64,000 nucleotides of DNA from an uncultured Myxococcales bacterium (lineage in GTDB: Bacteria; Myxococcota_A; UBA9042; CAIXZC01), in assembly GCA_903895725.1 (NCBI GenBank), contig CAITUV010000031.1, positions 1 through 64,000 on the forward strand. The letters are read 5' to 3'. Position numbers and translations under genes: made by a program. The stretch's first letter is position 1. Every line of letters begins with the position of its first letter. This document shows positions 55,501-64,000 of this stretch, piece by piece. The notes under the pieces were generated by a model, which was not told the DNA's origin, did no database searches, and worked only from the letters and a program-made list of their open reading frames with translations.

Positions 55501-55815
55501 GAGAAGGCGTGGACCGACCTCCAGCTCCCGCTGTACCGGGCTCTTCTGGCAGACGAGCTGGGGCACGATGCCGAAGTGGGCTACTTCCTCCTGCCCAAGG
55601 CCGTGTCGGAAACCCGGATCGAGCTGTGGACCGGGCTTTCGCCGGAGCTGATGAAACCCGCGCTGGCATGTGCCCGGGGAGTTGCCTCCCGGATCTTCAA
55701 CCAGGAATTCTGGCCTCCCGCCAGTCCTTCGGCAGCGATCGAAGAGCTGTACGGGGCCAGTGCAGCCGACCTGGACATGGAACAGCTGGAACGCCTGCTG
55801 GGGAGGGAGCCATGA
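52525..55815 (+). CDS. AddB-like RecB-family nuclease/inactivated helicase
   Basis: 1096 residues with a TTG start, four bases after the preceding stop and behind GGGAG, so translation may be coupled. The N-terminal part lacks a clear Walker A (VVVVPTSHSGRRLRERLAW). The C-terminal third is a PD-(D/E)XK nuclease: SFSSWLACPFRFYL, GSLIHEALQAL, GRIDRID, YRILDYKTG and DLQLPLYR. With the helicase gene after it this fits the AddAB recombination enzyme, which processes double-strand breaks. The frame carries several in-frame repeat insertions (heptamers at 52691, 54187 and 55302; an 11-residue duplication at 53895) in poorly conserved linkers. Confidence 0.82.
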   Translation: MPAAHHTPSPQRVFLGWDRPLLHLAAERLSGMLSCPPSSVLPDISPASADLPATFEHRPSNIGNSLLDLSGTVVVVPTSHSGRRLRERLAWLAEQHGGGVLPPEVCTPERLLRRFFPRGAVEPSPADRTALWAALLRDAGQEERGALIPGGAQGEVGIPATDETAGGPGDVPDGSGPAIEIGPLLTAGQRISQVQHLLGEAGLSMADVADPDGPFLVHLDEPARWISLGRLERRFDELMARHGLSDSNRMRRDAARNALPPPGWNRVVLLGVLDPLPLAIELLARLAASLSVEVWIHAPAGLSESFDGWGRPLPEAWASGRLEVDEGSIRLVADCAQAASVAAQVCLNTPGQAEQTALCVPAGDEIPIVVKELERAGLTAFDPGGRPLRLHRVVGLLELLWGLLPEPSAEAVAGLLRHPDYGGIGGPGFGVGEGRAPDMGEAAGPTRHPGCVGRVESSTSHGAGLAAPSTSHGAGLADRLRGLLRALDELRAEHLPTTLADIERVVETDSPLAHACAGIRAHVGRLRGDSPGSSNAPAPELPPSSRRGPADSPATIAHRTSDIGRASLELLAEVYRGRVLRPADPDDRVFTVAARALADLLTELDEGVAARLLPDPADRLALARLQLSSLSFQPERDPGAVDILGWLELPFEDAPNLVVCGMNDGAVPETVTADPFLPDSLRKRLGLRTNDDRMARDAALLAAVAQSRKSGGRLDLLVEKTSPQGDPKRPSRLLFLCPDALLPGRVLRLFGEVELPSRPVPRTSPWKLAPRIAPAPQRLRVTSFSSWLACPFRFYLTGVLGMESVDDRSEEMDPMGFGSLIHEALQALGDHRLIRVSTDVEAVRDFLRGTVVGLARDRFGKTFSPALVAQVEAASQRLCAAAAVHVQSVLEGWRIHAVEKRLDVALTLRDAPATMADLGVLPPSASSSTIDHPPSTIRLTGRIDRIDRHEKTGKYRILDYKTGDSGPRPEQTHFGPAREGTVPEALVEVEGREKAWTDLQLPLYRALLADELGHDAEVGYFLLPKAVSETRIELWTGLSPELMKPALACARGVASRIFNQEFWPPASPSAAIEELYGASAADLDMEQLERLLGREP
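52691..52711 (+). repeat. Heptamer array inside addB-like gene (1)
   Basis: AACATCG, ACCATCG and AACATTG in succession, read as part of ATFEHRPSNIG. The gene stays in frame. Related to the intergenic heptamers at 25450 and 60530. Confidence 0.65.
53895..53956 (+). repeat. 33-bp in-frame duplication inside addB-like gene
   Basis: CTCGACTTCGCACGGGGCAGG and eight following bases occur twice, 33 bases apart (53895-53923, 53928-53956), giving two STSHGAGLA peptides. The preceding 80 bases are G-rich with GGGGTTC/GGGGTTG units. Confidence 0.75.
54187..54214 (+). repeat. Heptamer array inside addB-like gene (2)
   Basis: ACCATCG, CACATCG, CACATCG, GACATCG in tandem, encoding TIAHRTSDIG in a linker before the nuclease half. 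Confidence 0.7.
55302..55336 (+). repeat. Heptamer array inside addB-like gene (3)
   Basis: ATCATCG, ACCATCG, ACCATCC, ACCATCG, ACCATCC: five 7-bp units, encoding STIDHPPSTIR immediately before the nuclease motif GRIDRID. Confidence 0.75.
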
Positions 55816-55856
55816 GATACCTCCGCTCAGAGCGACGGCCGGCCGGAGGGAGGGGA

Positions 55857-58800
55857 TGAACCGATACTTCCCCCACCAGTCGATCTCGGCCTCGGCCGGC
55901 TCCGGCAAGACGTTCCAGCTCGTGAACCGGTTCGTGGCCCTGCTTGCGGCCGGCGTGGACCCGAGCCGCATCGTGGCGCTCACCTTCTCCCGCAAGGCCG
56001 CCGGGGAGATGCTCGACAAGGTGCTCAACCGCCTGGCCGAGGCCGCCGCAGACCCGGGCCAGGCCGCAAAGCTGGAAGAAGCGCTCCGGGACGCAGGCTA
56101 CCAGGCAGGGCCTGGACCCATGACGCCTCGGGCGACCGCACCGGCGGAGGGGGCAGGCCAACACAGCACGGGAGCCTCGCTCCGAACCGTGGGGGGTCTC
56201 TTCCCAACCCCCAGCCCCCAACCCCCAGCCCCCACCTACGGGGCCCCAACCCCCAGCCCCCAACCCCCAGCCCCCTACCTCCCCCTTCTCCGCCGCCTGG
56301 TCACGTCGCTCCACCGCGTGCGGATCTCCACGCTGGACAGCTTCTTCTCGAGCGTGCTGACCGCGTTCTCGTTCGAGTTCGGCCTGGGGGGAGGATTCGC
56401 CGTGCTGGACGACCATGCCGCCTCGCTGGCGAGGCGTCGGACCTTGCGCCAGGTGCTGCGCCTGTCGGCCAGCCGCCAGAGCGGGATGGCCGACTTCCTC
56501 GAGGCGTTCAAGCAGGCCACCTTCGGCCAGGAGGTCAAGAGCTTTGCGGGCCAGCTCGACCGCTTCGTGCAGGAGAGCCACAAGTTCTTCCTCGATGCAC
56601 CGGACTCGGGCCTGTGGGGGAACCCACAGCGGATCTGGAGCGGGGCAAGGCCGCTGCCCCTTCCGGAGGAGCAGGCCGTGGCCATTGCGGACAGGCTCCT
56701 GGCAGTGCTCGATGCCCAGGGGCTGACGCCGGGTCAGCACGACCGGCTTGCGGATTTCCTCCAGAGGGCAGGCCGGTTCCGTCCCGGCCATCCTCTGAAG
56801 CCGCTGGGGGATCTGCCGGGAAAGCTGCTCGGGGTTCTGGACGACTTGATCGCCGGGAAGGCCGAGATCCCGGTGGATCGAAAGCGGGTTCGCTTCGGAG
56901 CGGACGAGTGCCGCCTGGCGCTGGCCGTCATTTCTCACCTGATCGGGTGCGAGATCGAGTCGGCTTTGTCCAGGACCTCGGGGCTCGGGCGCATCCTGGC
57001 ACGGTACGAGGACACGTGGAGCCGGCTGGTTCGAGGTGCCGGCCAGCTCACCTTCTCGGACATCCAGTTCCTGCTGGGGCAGGCGGAGCGGGACGACTCG
57101 CTGGGGTTCCCCCGGCTGTCCACGAGCCCTGCGCACGAGGCCGACGAAGTGGAACGGGGCAACCGTCTCTTCATCGACTATCGGCTGGACGCGCGCTTCG
57201 ATCATTGGCTGCTCGACGAATTCCAGGATACCAGCACCGTGCAGTGGCTGGCGCTCAAGAACCTGTTGGACGAGGTGCTGCAGGACGTCACCGGCGAGCG
57301 CTCGCTCTTTTATGTCGGAGACGTGAAGCAGGCGATCTACGGGTGGCGCGGGGGCGATTCCGCCCTGTTCCATCGCATCCTGGAGCACTACAACCGGGAT
57401 CCGGAGGACCCGCTCATCCGCCCCGACTCCATGGCCGTTTCGTGGCGCTCATCCAAAGTCGTGCTCGACGCGGTCAATGCCGTCTTTGAAGGGCTCGACC
57501 GGTTCGAAGAGCTCCCGCAAGCCTCGGTGGAGCGCTGGAAACGGGTCTGGAAGGAGCACAAGGCGGCAGGAACCCCGCCGGCCGGCTTCGTGCAGCACGT
57601 GGAGTTGGACAAGCCGGAGAAGGGCGAGGACGGAGCGGACGAGCGCAAGATCCGCCGGGTGGCACAACTCCTTCGAAAGGTTTCTCCCTCGGCAAGAGGC
57701 CTGACCTGTGCGGTTCTCGTCAGGGGAAACGAGGTCGGACGGGCCCTGGTGTCGTCGCTTCGGGCGGACGGTATCGAGGCGGTCTGGGCCGGCGACTTCC
57801 AGATCCTCGACAACCCCGCCTGCACGGCCCTGCTGGCACTCCTGCGGGCTGCCGAGCACCCGGGGGACACGCAGGCGCTCGAGTTCCTGAGGATGACTCC
57901 CTTCTCCCGCCTCCTGCCCTGGGACGGGTCGGGGCTGGCATACGAGGCGACACGCTGCGCAATGGAGGATGTCCACGGGAAGGGATTCGAGCACTTCGTG
58001 CGCCGGTGGGCTCAGCGGATGGACGAGGCGGTTCTGCTCGACGACTTCCTCCGGAGCCGACTGGAACAGCTCGCCTCCGCGGCCCGCCTGTTCGATGCCA
58101 CGGGAGAGAAACGGGTGCTCGAGTTCGTGGACTTCGTGGAGGCATACACGACCAGCGACCCCGCTCAGGCCGACGCAGTCCAGGTCATGACGATCCACAA
58201 GTCGAAGGGGCTCGAGTTCGACATGGTCGTACTGCCCGACCTGGAAGGGAATGCCGGGATTGCTTCGGCTGGGGCCATCGACCTGCTGGTACGCAAGGAC
58301 GACTCGGTGGCCAGGACCCCGCGCTGGGTGCTGCGCTGTCCGCCGAAGGAGATCACGGCAGCGGACCCGACTCTCCTTGCCGCGCGCACCCGGGCCGACG
58401 AGGATGCCTGCTTCGAGGCGCTCTGCCTGCTGTACGTGGCCATGACCCGGGCCAGGCGGGCGCTCTACATGGTCACCGTGTCCCCGGGCAAGAGCTCCAC
58501 CGCTGTCCGTCCTTCCACGCTGGTTGCCGCAGGCCTTGGCGATGCCTCGGCCCGCCCCCTGGAGGACTTCCCGTACCCGGGGACGGTCCGGTTCGAGGCC
58601 GGGGACGAGGCGTGGTGGGGGGGTGGGGGGGAGCGAGATACCCCCACAGCGGCGGTCGCCGCGCCGCCCCCACGGGGGGCGGCCGCAGAGCCCATGACAG
58701 ATCTGCCTCCAAAGCTGCGACCTCCCCCATTGGGGGAGGCTATCAGGGGGGATCTTGCCCCGGCACATCCCCTCCGCGTCCGCCTCCCCCGGGCCACTCC

Positions 58801-59431
58801 GTCGGGCGAAGAGCAAAGCTCGACCGGGGCGACGTCCCTGTTCCTGCCCACGGGCCGCAAAGCGGCCAACCTGGGGACCGAGGTCCACGCCCTGTTCGAG
58901 GAGGTGGAGTGGTGGCCGCCAGATACCCCTACCGCTGCTTTCGCCCCGCCGCCCCCAGGTGGGGCGGCCGCAGAGCCCACAACCGATCTGCCTCCGAAGC
59001 TGCGACCTCCCCCATTGGGGGAGGCCAGGAGGGGGGAGCCAGGTACCCGCGCCTCCCCCGAGGCCCTTTCCCACTTCCAGGCCGCCCTCGCCTTCCCGTC
59101 CATCCGCTCCGCCCTTTCGAGGCCATCCCCCCGAGCCCGGGCGCTGCGGGAACGCTCCTTCGAGGTGGTCCTTGACGGCCGCTGGGTTACCGGCACGTTC
59201 GACCGACTGGTGGTGGACTTCGACGAGGCGGGTGCCGCGGTGTCGGCCGAGATCCAGGACTACAAGACGAGCCGGATCCAGGGGCCCGACGATCTGGCCC
59301 GCAACCTCGACATCTACCGGCCCCAGATGGCCCTGTACCGCAAGGCCGCCGCCCGCCTCCTGGGCCTTCCCGAAACCAGAATAGCGGGCCGCCTGCTCTT
59401 CACCGGCAGCGGGGACGTGGTCGAGGTGTAG
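55857..59431 (+). CDS. AddA-like UvrD/RecB helicase-nuclease
   Basis: 1191 residues from the ATG at 55857, behind GGAGGGAGGGG; a longer frame exists but overlaps addB. Superfamily 1 helicase: Walker [59 protein letters not shown] and [13 protein letters not shown]-terminal PD-(D/E)XK nuclease follows ([26 protein letters not shown]). It would pair with the AddB-like protein for double-strand break repair. Two kinds of dispersed repeat are embedded in frame: one between motifs I and Ia (56121-56279), and two palindromic copies between the helicase and nuclease parts (58637-59037). All keep the frame open. Confidence 0.85.
56121..56279 (+). repeat. Dispersed repeat and CCCCCAR heptamers inside addA-like gene
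   Basis: 56121-56192 is the third copy of the repeat found at 33383-33536 (shared ACGCCTCRGGCGACCGCA and CTCGCTCCGAWCCG). 56196-56279 is a run of CCCCCAA and CCCCCAG heptamers encoding [10 protein letters not shown] twice. Together they add roughly 50 residues of low complexity between conserved helicase segments. Confidence 0.75.
58637..58756 (+). repeat. Two-hairpin palindromic element inside addA-like gene, copy 1
   Basis: Contains GCCGCCCCC-ACG-GGGGGCGGC (58663-58683) and CCTCCCCCA-T-TGGGGGAGG (58721-58739). Encodes an Ala/Pro-rich insert ([11 protein letters not shown] to LRPPPLGEA). Copy 2 lies 285 bases downstream with the same 57-base spacing between hairpins. Confidence 0.85.
58921..59037 (+). 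repeat. Two-hairpin palindromic element inside addA-like gene, copy 2
   Basis: GCCGCCCC-CAGGT-GGGGCGGC (58948-58968) and CCTCCCCCA-T-TGGGGGAGG (59006-59024). The first hairpin differs from copy 1 only in the loop and closing pair, so the stem is conserved. The piece between copies ([20 protein letters not shown]) is normal AddA sequence. Confidence 0.85.
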
Positions 59432-59501
59432 GACCGTCCGCCCCCGAACCCCCATTGCTTTTCCTGTGCGGCTGTCGCATCCTTCGCAAAGGTGGTGGGG
59501 G

Positions 59502-59517
59502 GTGGGCTCGTGCCCAC
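59502..59517 (+). promoter_or_regulatory. Leader hairpin before the deacetylase-family gene
   Basis: GTGGGC-TCGT-GCCCAC lies between two copies of GCAAAGG(T/A)GGTGGGGGG (59485 and 59521), the second of which is the ribosome site AGGAGG of the gene at 59537. The duplication and stem could tune translation. Confidence 0.4.
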
Positions 59518-59536
59518 GTGCAAAGGAGGTGGGGGG

Positions 59537-60463
59537 ATGTTCGGGGTTCTCCAGGATCGCGTGTACGAAGAGCACGACACCGGTGCGCACCCGGAGCGCA
59601 AGGAACGCCTCGTCGCGATCCGGGACGGCATCGCGCTGCTCGACCAGAGCCTTCTGACTCCGTTGGCGCCCAGGACGGCCACGGTCGATCAGATCGCCCT
59701 GGTGCACGACCAGGACTACATCGCATACGTGAAGCAGCAGGTGGAGCGGGGCTACGACCACCTGAACATGGATACCAGCATCTGCGCCCGCAGCTACGAC
59801 GTGGCGCTCCAGGCCGTAGGCGGTGCGACGGCCGGCCTCGACGAGATCATGGCCGGCCGCCTTTCCGGAGCCTTCTTCTGCATCCGCCCGCCCGGACATC
59901 ATGCGGAGACCGGCGAGTCGCTCGGGTTCTGCCTGTTCAACAACGTGGCGATCGGTGCCCGTCACCTCCAGAAGGCCCACGGACTGGGGAAGGTGGCGAT
60001 CTACGACTTCGACGTTCACCACGGCAACGGCACCATGCACACGTTCTACGAGGACGACAGCGTCTTCTACGGGTCGGTGCACCAGTGGCCCTGGTACCCG
60101 GGTACCGGCCGGGCCGAGGAGACGGGCCGAGGGAAGGGACTCGGAACCACCCTCAACATCCCGTACCCGTCCGGTGCGGGCGACATCGAGTACGAGGAGG
60201 CCACCCTGCGCTTTGGCGAGGCCATGGAGAAGTTCAAGCCGGAATTTCTCCTGATTTCGGCAGGTTACGATGGACACTGGGCCGACCCCCTGGCCGGGCA
60301 CCAGTGCACGGAGAACGGCTATGTCGCCCTGGTCCGCATCCTCAAGCAGCTCGCGGCCACCCATTGCAGCGGCCGCATCGCGTGCTTCCTCGAGGGGGGG
60401 TACAACCTCGCCGCGCTCAAGAACTGCGTCGCTGCCACGGTAAAGACCCTGGCGACGGCCTGA
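59537..60463 (+). CDS. Histone deacetylase / acetoin-utilisation family amidohydrolase
   Basis: 308 residues. Start at 59537 after AGGAGG. Zinc amidohydrolase of the arginase/HDAC fold: [19 protein letters not shown] and [12 protein letters not shown] hold the His pair and Asp/His/Asp zinc ligands; EGGYN lies at the end. Bacterial members remove acetyl or acyl groups from proteins (AcuC), polyamines or acetylated small molecules. The substrate here is unknown. Length is typical for class II-like bacterial enzymes. Confidence 0.92.
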   Translation: MFGVLQDRVYEEHDTGAHPERKERLVAIRDGIALLDQSLLTPLAPRTATVDQIALVHDQDYIAYVKQQVERGYDHLNMDTSICARSYDVALQAVGGATAGLDEIMAGRLSGAFFCIRPPGHHAETGESLGFCLFNNVAIGARHLQKAHGLGKVAIYDFDVHHGNGTMHTFYEDDSVFYGSVHQWPWYPGTGRAEETGRGKGLGTTLNIPYPSGAGDIEYEEATLRFGEAMEKFKPEFLLISAGYDGHWADPLAGHQCTENGYVALVRILKQLAATHCSGRIACFLEGGYNLAALKNCVAATVKTLATA

Positions 60464-60470
60464 GACCCAC

Positions 60471-60505
60471 TGCACCTCCACAGGGCCCCTCCCGCGAGGT
60501 CGGGG
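60471..60505 (-). repeat. Third copy of the CCCCGACC repeat
   Basis: On the minus strand CCCCGACCTCGCGGGAGGGG and 15 further bases match the pair at 12377-12457 with a handful of changes. It starts eight bases after the stop of the deacetylase gene. Confidence 0.65.
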
Positions 60506-60529
60506 CTGGGGTCGCTGCCCCTCTGCCCG

Positions 60530-60549
60530 GCATCGACCATCGACCATCG
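60530..60549. repeat. ACCATCG heptamer array between deacetylase gene and rpsO
   Basis: Partial GCATCG followed by two perfect ACCATCG units and a degenerate third. It lies just upstream of the rpsO promoter. Confidence 0.65.
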
Positions 60550-60576
60550 ACCTTTGGCACGCCCTCTCGAAAACCA

Positions 60577-60605
60577 TTGACAGTCGTGGCCTCGGCCCGT
60601 ATAGT
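60577..60605 (+). promoter_or_regulatory. rpsO promoter
   Basis: TTGACA (60577-60582), exact 17-base spacer, TATAGT (60600-60605). This is the closest match to the sigma-70 consensus in the window. It gives a leader of about 115 bases, long enough for the S15 autoregulatory structure known in other bacteria. Confidence 0.85.
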
Positions 60606-60726
60606 ACGGGCGCTTTCCGTCTGGTCTGACCTCAACACGGTCCCACCGGCGCCAAAGCATAGGGGGGGGAAGCGGTCCCCGGAAGGTCCGGTCACTGCAC
60701 CCTGTCACATGGCATGGAGGAAAACG

Positions 60727-60996
60727 ATGTCCATCACCCCGGAAAAGAAGCAGGAAGTCATTGTGAAGTATCGGACACACGAGACGGACACCGGCTCGCC
60801 TGAAGTGCAGGCGGCCATCCTGAGCGAACGGATCTCGGCATTGACCGAGCACTTGAAGATCCACAAGAAGGATCATGATTCCCGTCGCGGCCTGCTGTCC
60901 CTGGTCGGACAGCGCCGCCGGCTGCTCGAGTACCTCAAGTCCGCTGACATCCAGCGGTACCGCAACGTCATCAAGCAGCTCGGAATCCGCAAGTAG
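60727..60996 (+). CDS. rpsO: 30S ribosomal protein S15
   Basis: 89 residues, the usual length. [40 protein letters not shown] and [10 protein letters not shown] are family signatures. S15 binds the central domain of 16S rRNA early in 30S assembly and, in several bacteria, represses its own messenger. GGAGG lies ten bases before the ATG. It is followed after 61 bases by pnp, the standard gene order. Confidence 0.98.
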   Translation: MSITPEKKQEVIVKYRTHETDTGSPEVQAAILSERISALTEHLKIHKKDHDSRRGLLSLVGQRRRLLEYLKSADIQRYRNVIKQLGIRK

Positions 60997-61057
60997 CACC
61001 CCCCTTTACCTCGGGGTTCTCAAAACGTCGCGTCAAAACCAGTCGGAGGAACTAGGT

Positions 61058-63142
61058 ATGTATCTGGAAAAAAGTGTAGAGATCGGCGGACGGGTTCTTT
61101 CCATCGAAACCGGCGCCGTAGCCCGCCAGGCGGACGGGTCGGTCCTCATCCGCTACGGGGACACGGTCGTCCTCGTCACGGCCTGCATGTCGAAGAAAGC
61201 CATCGACAAGGACTTTCTTCCCCTCTTCGTCGACTATGTCGAGAAGACCTACTGCGCAGGCAAGATCCCGGGGGGTTACTTCAAGCGGGAAGGGCGCCCC
61301 ACGGAAACCGAAGTGCTGAACTCCCGCGTCATCGACCGGCCGATCCGGCCGCTCTTCCCCAAGGGCTGCCGCTACGAGCTGCAGGTCACGGCCATGGCGC
61401 TCTCCATCGACAAGGAGAACGATGCCGGCATCCTGGCGCTGACCGGTGCTTCGGCCGCGCTCATGCTGTCGGACATCCCGTGGGCCGGGCCGGTGGCCGG
61501 CGTGCAGGTCGGCCGCGTCAACGGCCAGTTCGTCCTGAACCCCACCTACCCCCAGCTCAAGGAATCCGATCTCGAGCTGGTCGTGGCCGTCGGGCGTGAA
61601 GGGATCGTCATGGTCGAGGGCGAGGCCAACTTCGTCCCCGAGGCGGTCCTGGTGGATGCGCTGCTGTTCGCTCAGGAACAGGCCCAGCCGCTCCTGGCAC
61701 TCCAGGAGGAGATGGCCAGGGAGCTCGGGATCACCAAGCGGACCATCGAGATTCCGGAAGACGATGCCAAGCTCGCCAAGAAGGTCGAGAAGCTCGCCAC
61801 CCAGAAGATCAAGGACGCACTGGCCATCAAGGCCAAGCTCGACCGCTACGAGGCCGTCCGGGTAGCCGAGGACGGAATCGTCCTCGAGCTGGCCGACGAG
61901 TTCCCGGAGCAGGGCGAGGAGATCGTCCGGCACTTCGAAGCCACCAAGAAGAAGGTGGCCCGGGCCAAGCTGCTCGAGGAAGGGCTCCGCATCGACGGCC
62001 GCAAGGAGACGGACATCCGTCCGATTTCGGGCCGGATCGGCGTGCTTCCCAGGACCCACGGCTCCGCACTGTTCACCCGCGGGGAGACCCAGGCACTGGT
62101 CATCTCCACCCTGGGCTCGATCGCGGACCAGCAGCGGGTGGATTCCCTGCTCGGGGACATCCAGAAGCGGTTCATGCTGCACTACAACTTCCCGCCGTTC
62201 TCGGTGGGCGAAGTCAAGGCGCTGCGGGGCCCGTCCCGTCGTGACATCGGACACGGCCACCTGGCCGAGCGTGGAGTTGCCAAGGCGCTCCCGGCGCACG
62301 ACGAGTTCCCGTACACCATCCGCGTGGTCTCCGAGGTTCTCGAGTCCAACGGCAGCTCCTCCATGGCAACCGTCTGCGGCTCCTCCATGGCCCTCATGGA
62401 TGCCGGTGTGCCGATGAAGTGCCCCGTGGCCGGAATCGCCATGGGCCTCATCAAGGAAGGGGACAAGTTCTTCGTCCTGTCCGACATCCTCGGTGACGAA
62501 GACCACCTGGGCGACATGGACTTCAAGGTCGTGGGCAACCGCGACGGCGTGTCCGCAGTCCAGATGGACATCAAGATCTCCGGGCTCACCCGGGAGATCA
62601 TGGAACGGGCGCTCTCCCAGGCCCGCCAGGCACGGCATCATGTGCTGGACAAGATGGCCGAGGTCGTCTCGACGCACCGGCCCGACCTGTCGCCCTACGC
62701 GCCCCGCATCACCACCCTGTTCATCAACAAGGAGAAGATCGGCGCGCTCATCGGTCCCGGCGGCAAGCACATCCGGGGCATCATCGATGCCACGGGCGTG
62801 GACATCGACGTGGACGATGACGGCAAGGTTACCATTGCGGCCGTCGACGGTGCCGCTGCCAAGGAGGCCATCCGCCTCGTGCAGAGCTACACCGCCGAGG
62901 CCGAGCTGGGCAAGACCTACGTCGGCAAGGTGGTCCGCATCGTCGACTTCGGCGCGTTCATCGAGATCCTGCCGGGCATCGACGGGCTGTGCCACATCTC
63001 GGAGCTGGCCGACCGCCGCGTGAACAAGGTGGAGGACATCCTCAAGGAAGGCGACGAGGTCGTGGTCAAGGTCATCAACATCGATGCCAAGTCCGGCAAG
63101 GTCAAGCTGTCCCGCCGGGAAGCGTTGAAGCGCGACTTCTAG
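61058..63142 (+). CDS. pnp: Polyribonucleotide nucleotidyltransferase
   Basis: 694 residues, normal length. Two RNase PH domains (first: [19 protein letters not shown], second from about 310: [19 protein letters not shown]), a KH domain ([14 protein letters not shown]) and an S1 domain ([28 protein letters not shown]). The enzyme degrades RNA 3' to 5' with phosphate. GGAGG eight bases before the ATG. Its stop is followed three bases later by dut, and the stop overlaps the dut ribosome site (TAGGAA). Confidence 0.98.
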   Translation: MYLEKSVEIGGRVLSIETGAVARQADGSVLIRYGDTVVLVTACMSKKAIDKDFLPLFVDYVEKTYCAGKIPGGYFKREGRPTETEVLNSRVIDRPIRPLFPKGCRYELQVTAMALSIDKENDAGILALTGASAALMLSDIPWAGPVAGVQVGRVNGQFVLNPTYPQLKESDLELVVAVGREGIVMVEGEANFVPEAVLVDALLFAQEQAQPLLALQEEMARELGITKRTIEIPEDDAKLAKKVEKLATQKIKDALAIKAKLDRYEAVRVAEDGIVLELADEFPEQGEEIVRHFEATKKKVARAKLLEEGLRIDGRKETDIRPISGRIGVLPRTHGSALFTRGETQALVISTLGSIADQQRVDSLLGDIQKRFMLHYNFPPFSVGEVKALRGPSRRDIGHGHLAERGVAKALPAHDEFPYTIRVVSEVLESNGSSSMATVCGSSMALMDAGVPMKCPVAGIAMGLIKEGDKFFVLSDILGDEDHLGDMDFKVVGNRDGVSAVQMDIKISGLTREIMERALSQARQARHHVLDKMAEVVSTHRPDLSPYAPRITTLFINKEKIGALIGPGGKHIRGIIDATGVDIDVDDDGKVTIAAVDGAAAKEAIRLVQSYTAEAELGKTYVGKVVRIVDFGAFIEILPGIDGLCHISELADRRVNKVEDILKEGDEVVVKVINIDAKSGKVKLSRREALKRDF

Positions 63143-63145
63143 GAA

Positions 63146-63604
63146 ATGACTTCCGAAGCAGTGACGATCCGGATGCAGCGGCTCCCTCACGCAGAGGGGT
63201 TGCCGCTGCCCGCCTATGCGACGGATGGCTCGGCCGGAATGGACCTGCGGGCGGCCGTGACCGAACCGGTCCGGCTGCCACCGCAGGCCCGTGCCCTGGT
63301 CCCAACGGGGCTGTGTCTCGAAATCCCACCGGGCTTCGAGGGGCAGGTGCGTCCCCGCTCGGGCCTTGCCGTCCGGCAGGGGCTGACGGTGCTCAACACT
63401 CCGGGGACCATCGACAGCGACTACCGGGGAGAGGTCCAGGTCATCCTGATCAACCTGGGTAGCGAGGACGTAGTCATCGCCCGCGGGGACCGGATCGCTC
63501 AGCTCGTGGTGGCCCCGGTCGCCCGGGCGGAGCTGCTGGAAGTCGGCACTCTGGCCCACAGCGACCGTGGGGCCGGCGGGTTCGGGCACACGGGCAAGTC
63601 CTAG
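63146..63604 (+). CDS. dut: Deoxyuridine 5'-triphosphate nucleotidohydrolase
   Basis: 152 residues, trimeric dUTPase. All five motifs are present: [33 protein letters not shown] and [10 protein letters not shown]. It hydrolyses dUTP to dUMP, keeping uracil out of DNA and supplying dTMP synthesis. Co-transcribed with pnp (3-base gap). Confidence 0.97.
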   Translation: MTSEAVTIRMQRLPHAEGLPLPAYATDGSAGMDLRAAVTEPVRLPPQARALVPTGLCLEIPPGFEGQVRPRSGLAVRQGLTVLNTPGTIDSDYRGEVQVILINLGSEDVVIARGDRIAQLVVAPVARAELLEVGTLAHSDRGAGGFGHTGKS

Positions 63605-63611
63605 GGGGCCC

Positions 63612-64000
63612 ATGCTCTCGATCGTGATTCCTGCCTACAACGAAGAGGGCCGGATCCTCGCCTGTATGGAGGAGGTAGCCCGTTTCTTCGGCGTCCGGGA
63701 GGAGCCGTTCGAGGTGCTTGTGGTCGACGACGGCTCCTCCGATTCGACTGCCGAGAAGGCCTCCTGTTTCGCCCTGGCCGACCCGCGCTTCCGCGTGCTG
63801 CGACACGGTTCGAACCGGGGGAAGGGGGCCGCGCTCCGGACGGGCATCGGGGCAACAGCAGGGGAGCGGGTGCTGGTGACCGATGCGGATCTGTCCGCAC
63901 CGCTGTCCGAGCTGCCTCGACTGGAGAAGGCTCTTGCCGGGGGGGCGGCCGTTGCCATCGGAAGCCGGGGAGTGCGGGGGGCGATGCTGGTCCGCCGGCA
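63612..64000 (+). CDS. Family 2 glycosyltransferase (dolichol-phosphate sugar synthase-like), 3' end cut off
   Basis: At least 129 residues; the frame runs off the window edge. The start ATG is seven bases after the dut stop, with GGGGG upstream. LSIVIPAYNEEGRI, VLVVDDGSSDSTAEKA, LRHGSNRGKGAALRTGI and VLVTDADLSAP are the GT-A fold motifs including the DAD metal site. Closest in pattern to dolichyl/polyprenyl-phosphate glucose or mannose synthases. Probably in the rpsO-pnp-dut transcript. Confidence 0.88.
   Translation, partial: MLSIVIPAYNEEGRILACMEEVARFFGVREEPFEVLVVDDGSSDSTAEKASCFALADPRFRVLRHGSNRGKGAALRTGIGATAGERVLVTDADLSAPLSELPRLEKALAGGAAVAIGSRGVRGAMLVRR

Noticed and set aside
60552..60570. 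Second sigma-54 promoter before rpsO (TTTGGCACG)
   Set aside because: The -24 half matches but there is no GC at the -12 position; a near-consensus sigma-70 promoter lies beside it.

Overview
The window is about 64 kb of very GC-rich bacterial DNA. I infer a member of the Myxococcota or a nearby deltaproteobacterial lineage. The clues are lipoproteins built from Cys-rich CDDGNPCT repeats, a MYXO-CTERM-like sorting motif, thrombospondin type 3/OmpA proteins, an AgmX/PglI-type C-terminal domain, a sigma-54 activator and a sterol-isomerase-like protein. No 16S gene is present, so the taxonomy is inference. I see no phage, plasmid, integrase or transposase gene.

Layout. Positions 1-316 are a 51-bp tandem array with internal dyads. 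425-2554 encodes a lipoprotein with Cys-rich repeats, a Kazal domain and a thioredoxin-like domain that is interrupted by an in-frame UGA and looks like a selenoprotein. 2557-11412 (minus) holds an L,D-transpeptidase, an AgmX-like lipoprotein and a giant Cys-rich lipoprotein. 11742-22997 holds a CpxP/Spy-like secreted protein, an enoyl-CoA hydratase homologue (minus), a gingipain-family (C25) lipoprotein, a large HYR-repeat secreted protein, an unknown lipoprotein and a subtilisin-like lipoprotein. 23160-27390 (minus) holds a lipoprotein preceded by an SDR / FAD-oxidase / SCP2-like gene row.

27556-37104 holds a beta-propeller lipoprotein, a DUF11-repeat surface protein under a consensus sigma-54 promoter, a sigma-54 activator with a FixL-type haem PAS domain, and a second DUF11 surface protein. 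37616-44562 (minus) is an OmpA pair, one member a 2095-residue fusion. tRNA-Val and tRNA-Asp follow at 44738-44945. 45053-52521 holds two membrane proteins, an ERG2/sigma-1-receptor homologue, a Cys-rich lipoprotein and an outer-membrane barrel. 52525-59431 is an AddB/AddA-like helicase-nuclease pair. 59537-64000 holds a histone-deacetylase-family gene, then rpsO, pnp, dut and the start of a family 2 glycosyltransferase.

Two themes stand out. Most genes encode envelope or secreted products, so this is largely a cell-surface region. The DNA also carries several families of short dispersed repeats: a 9-bp TATAGGACG element, heptamers of the ACCATCG and CCCCCAR types, a 70-bp unit and a two-hairpin palindromic unit. 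Some of these sit in frame inside the addA and addB genes, much like Rickettsia palindromic elements.
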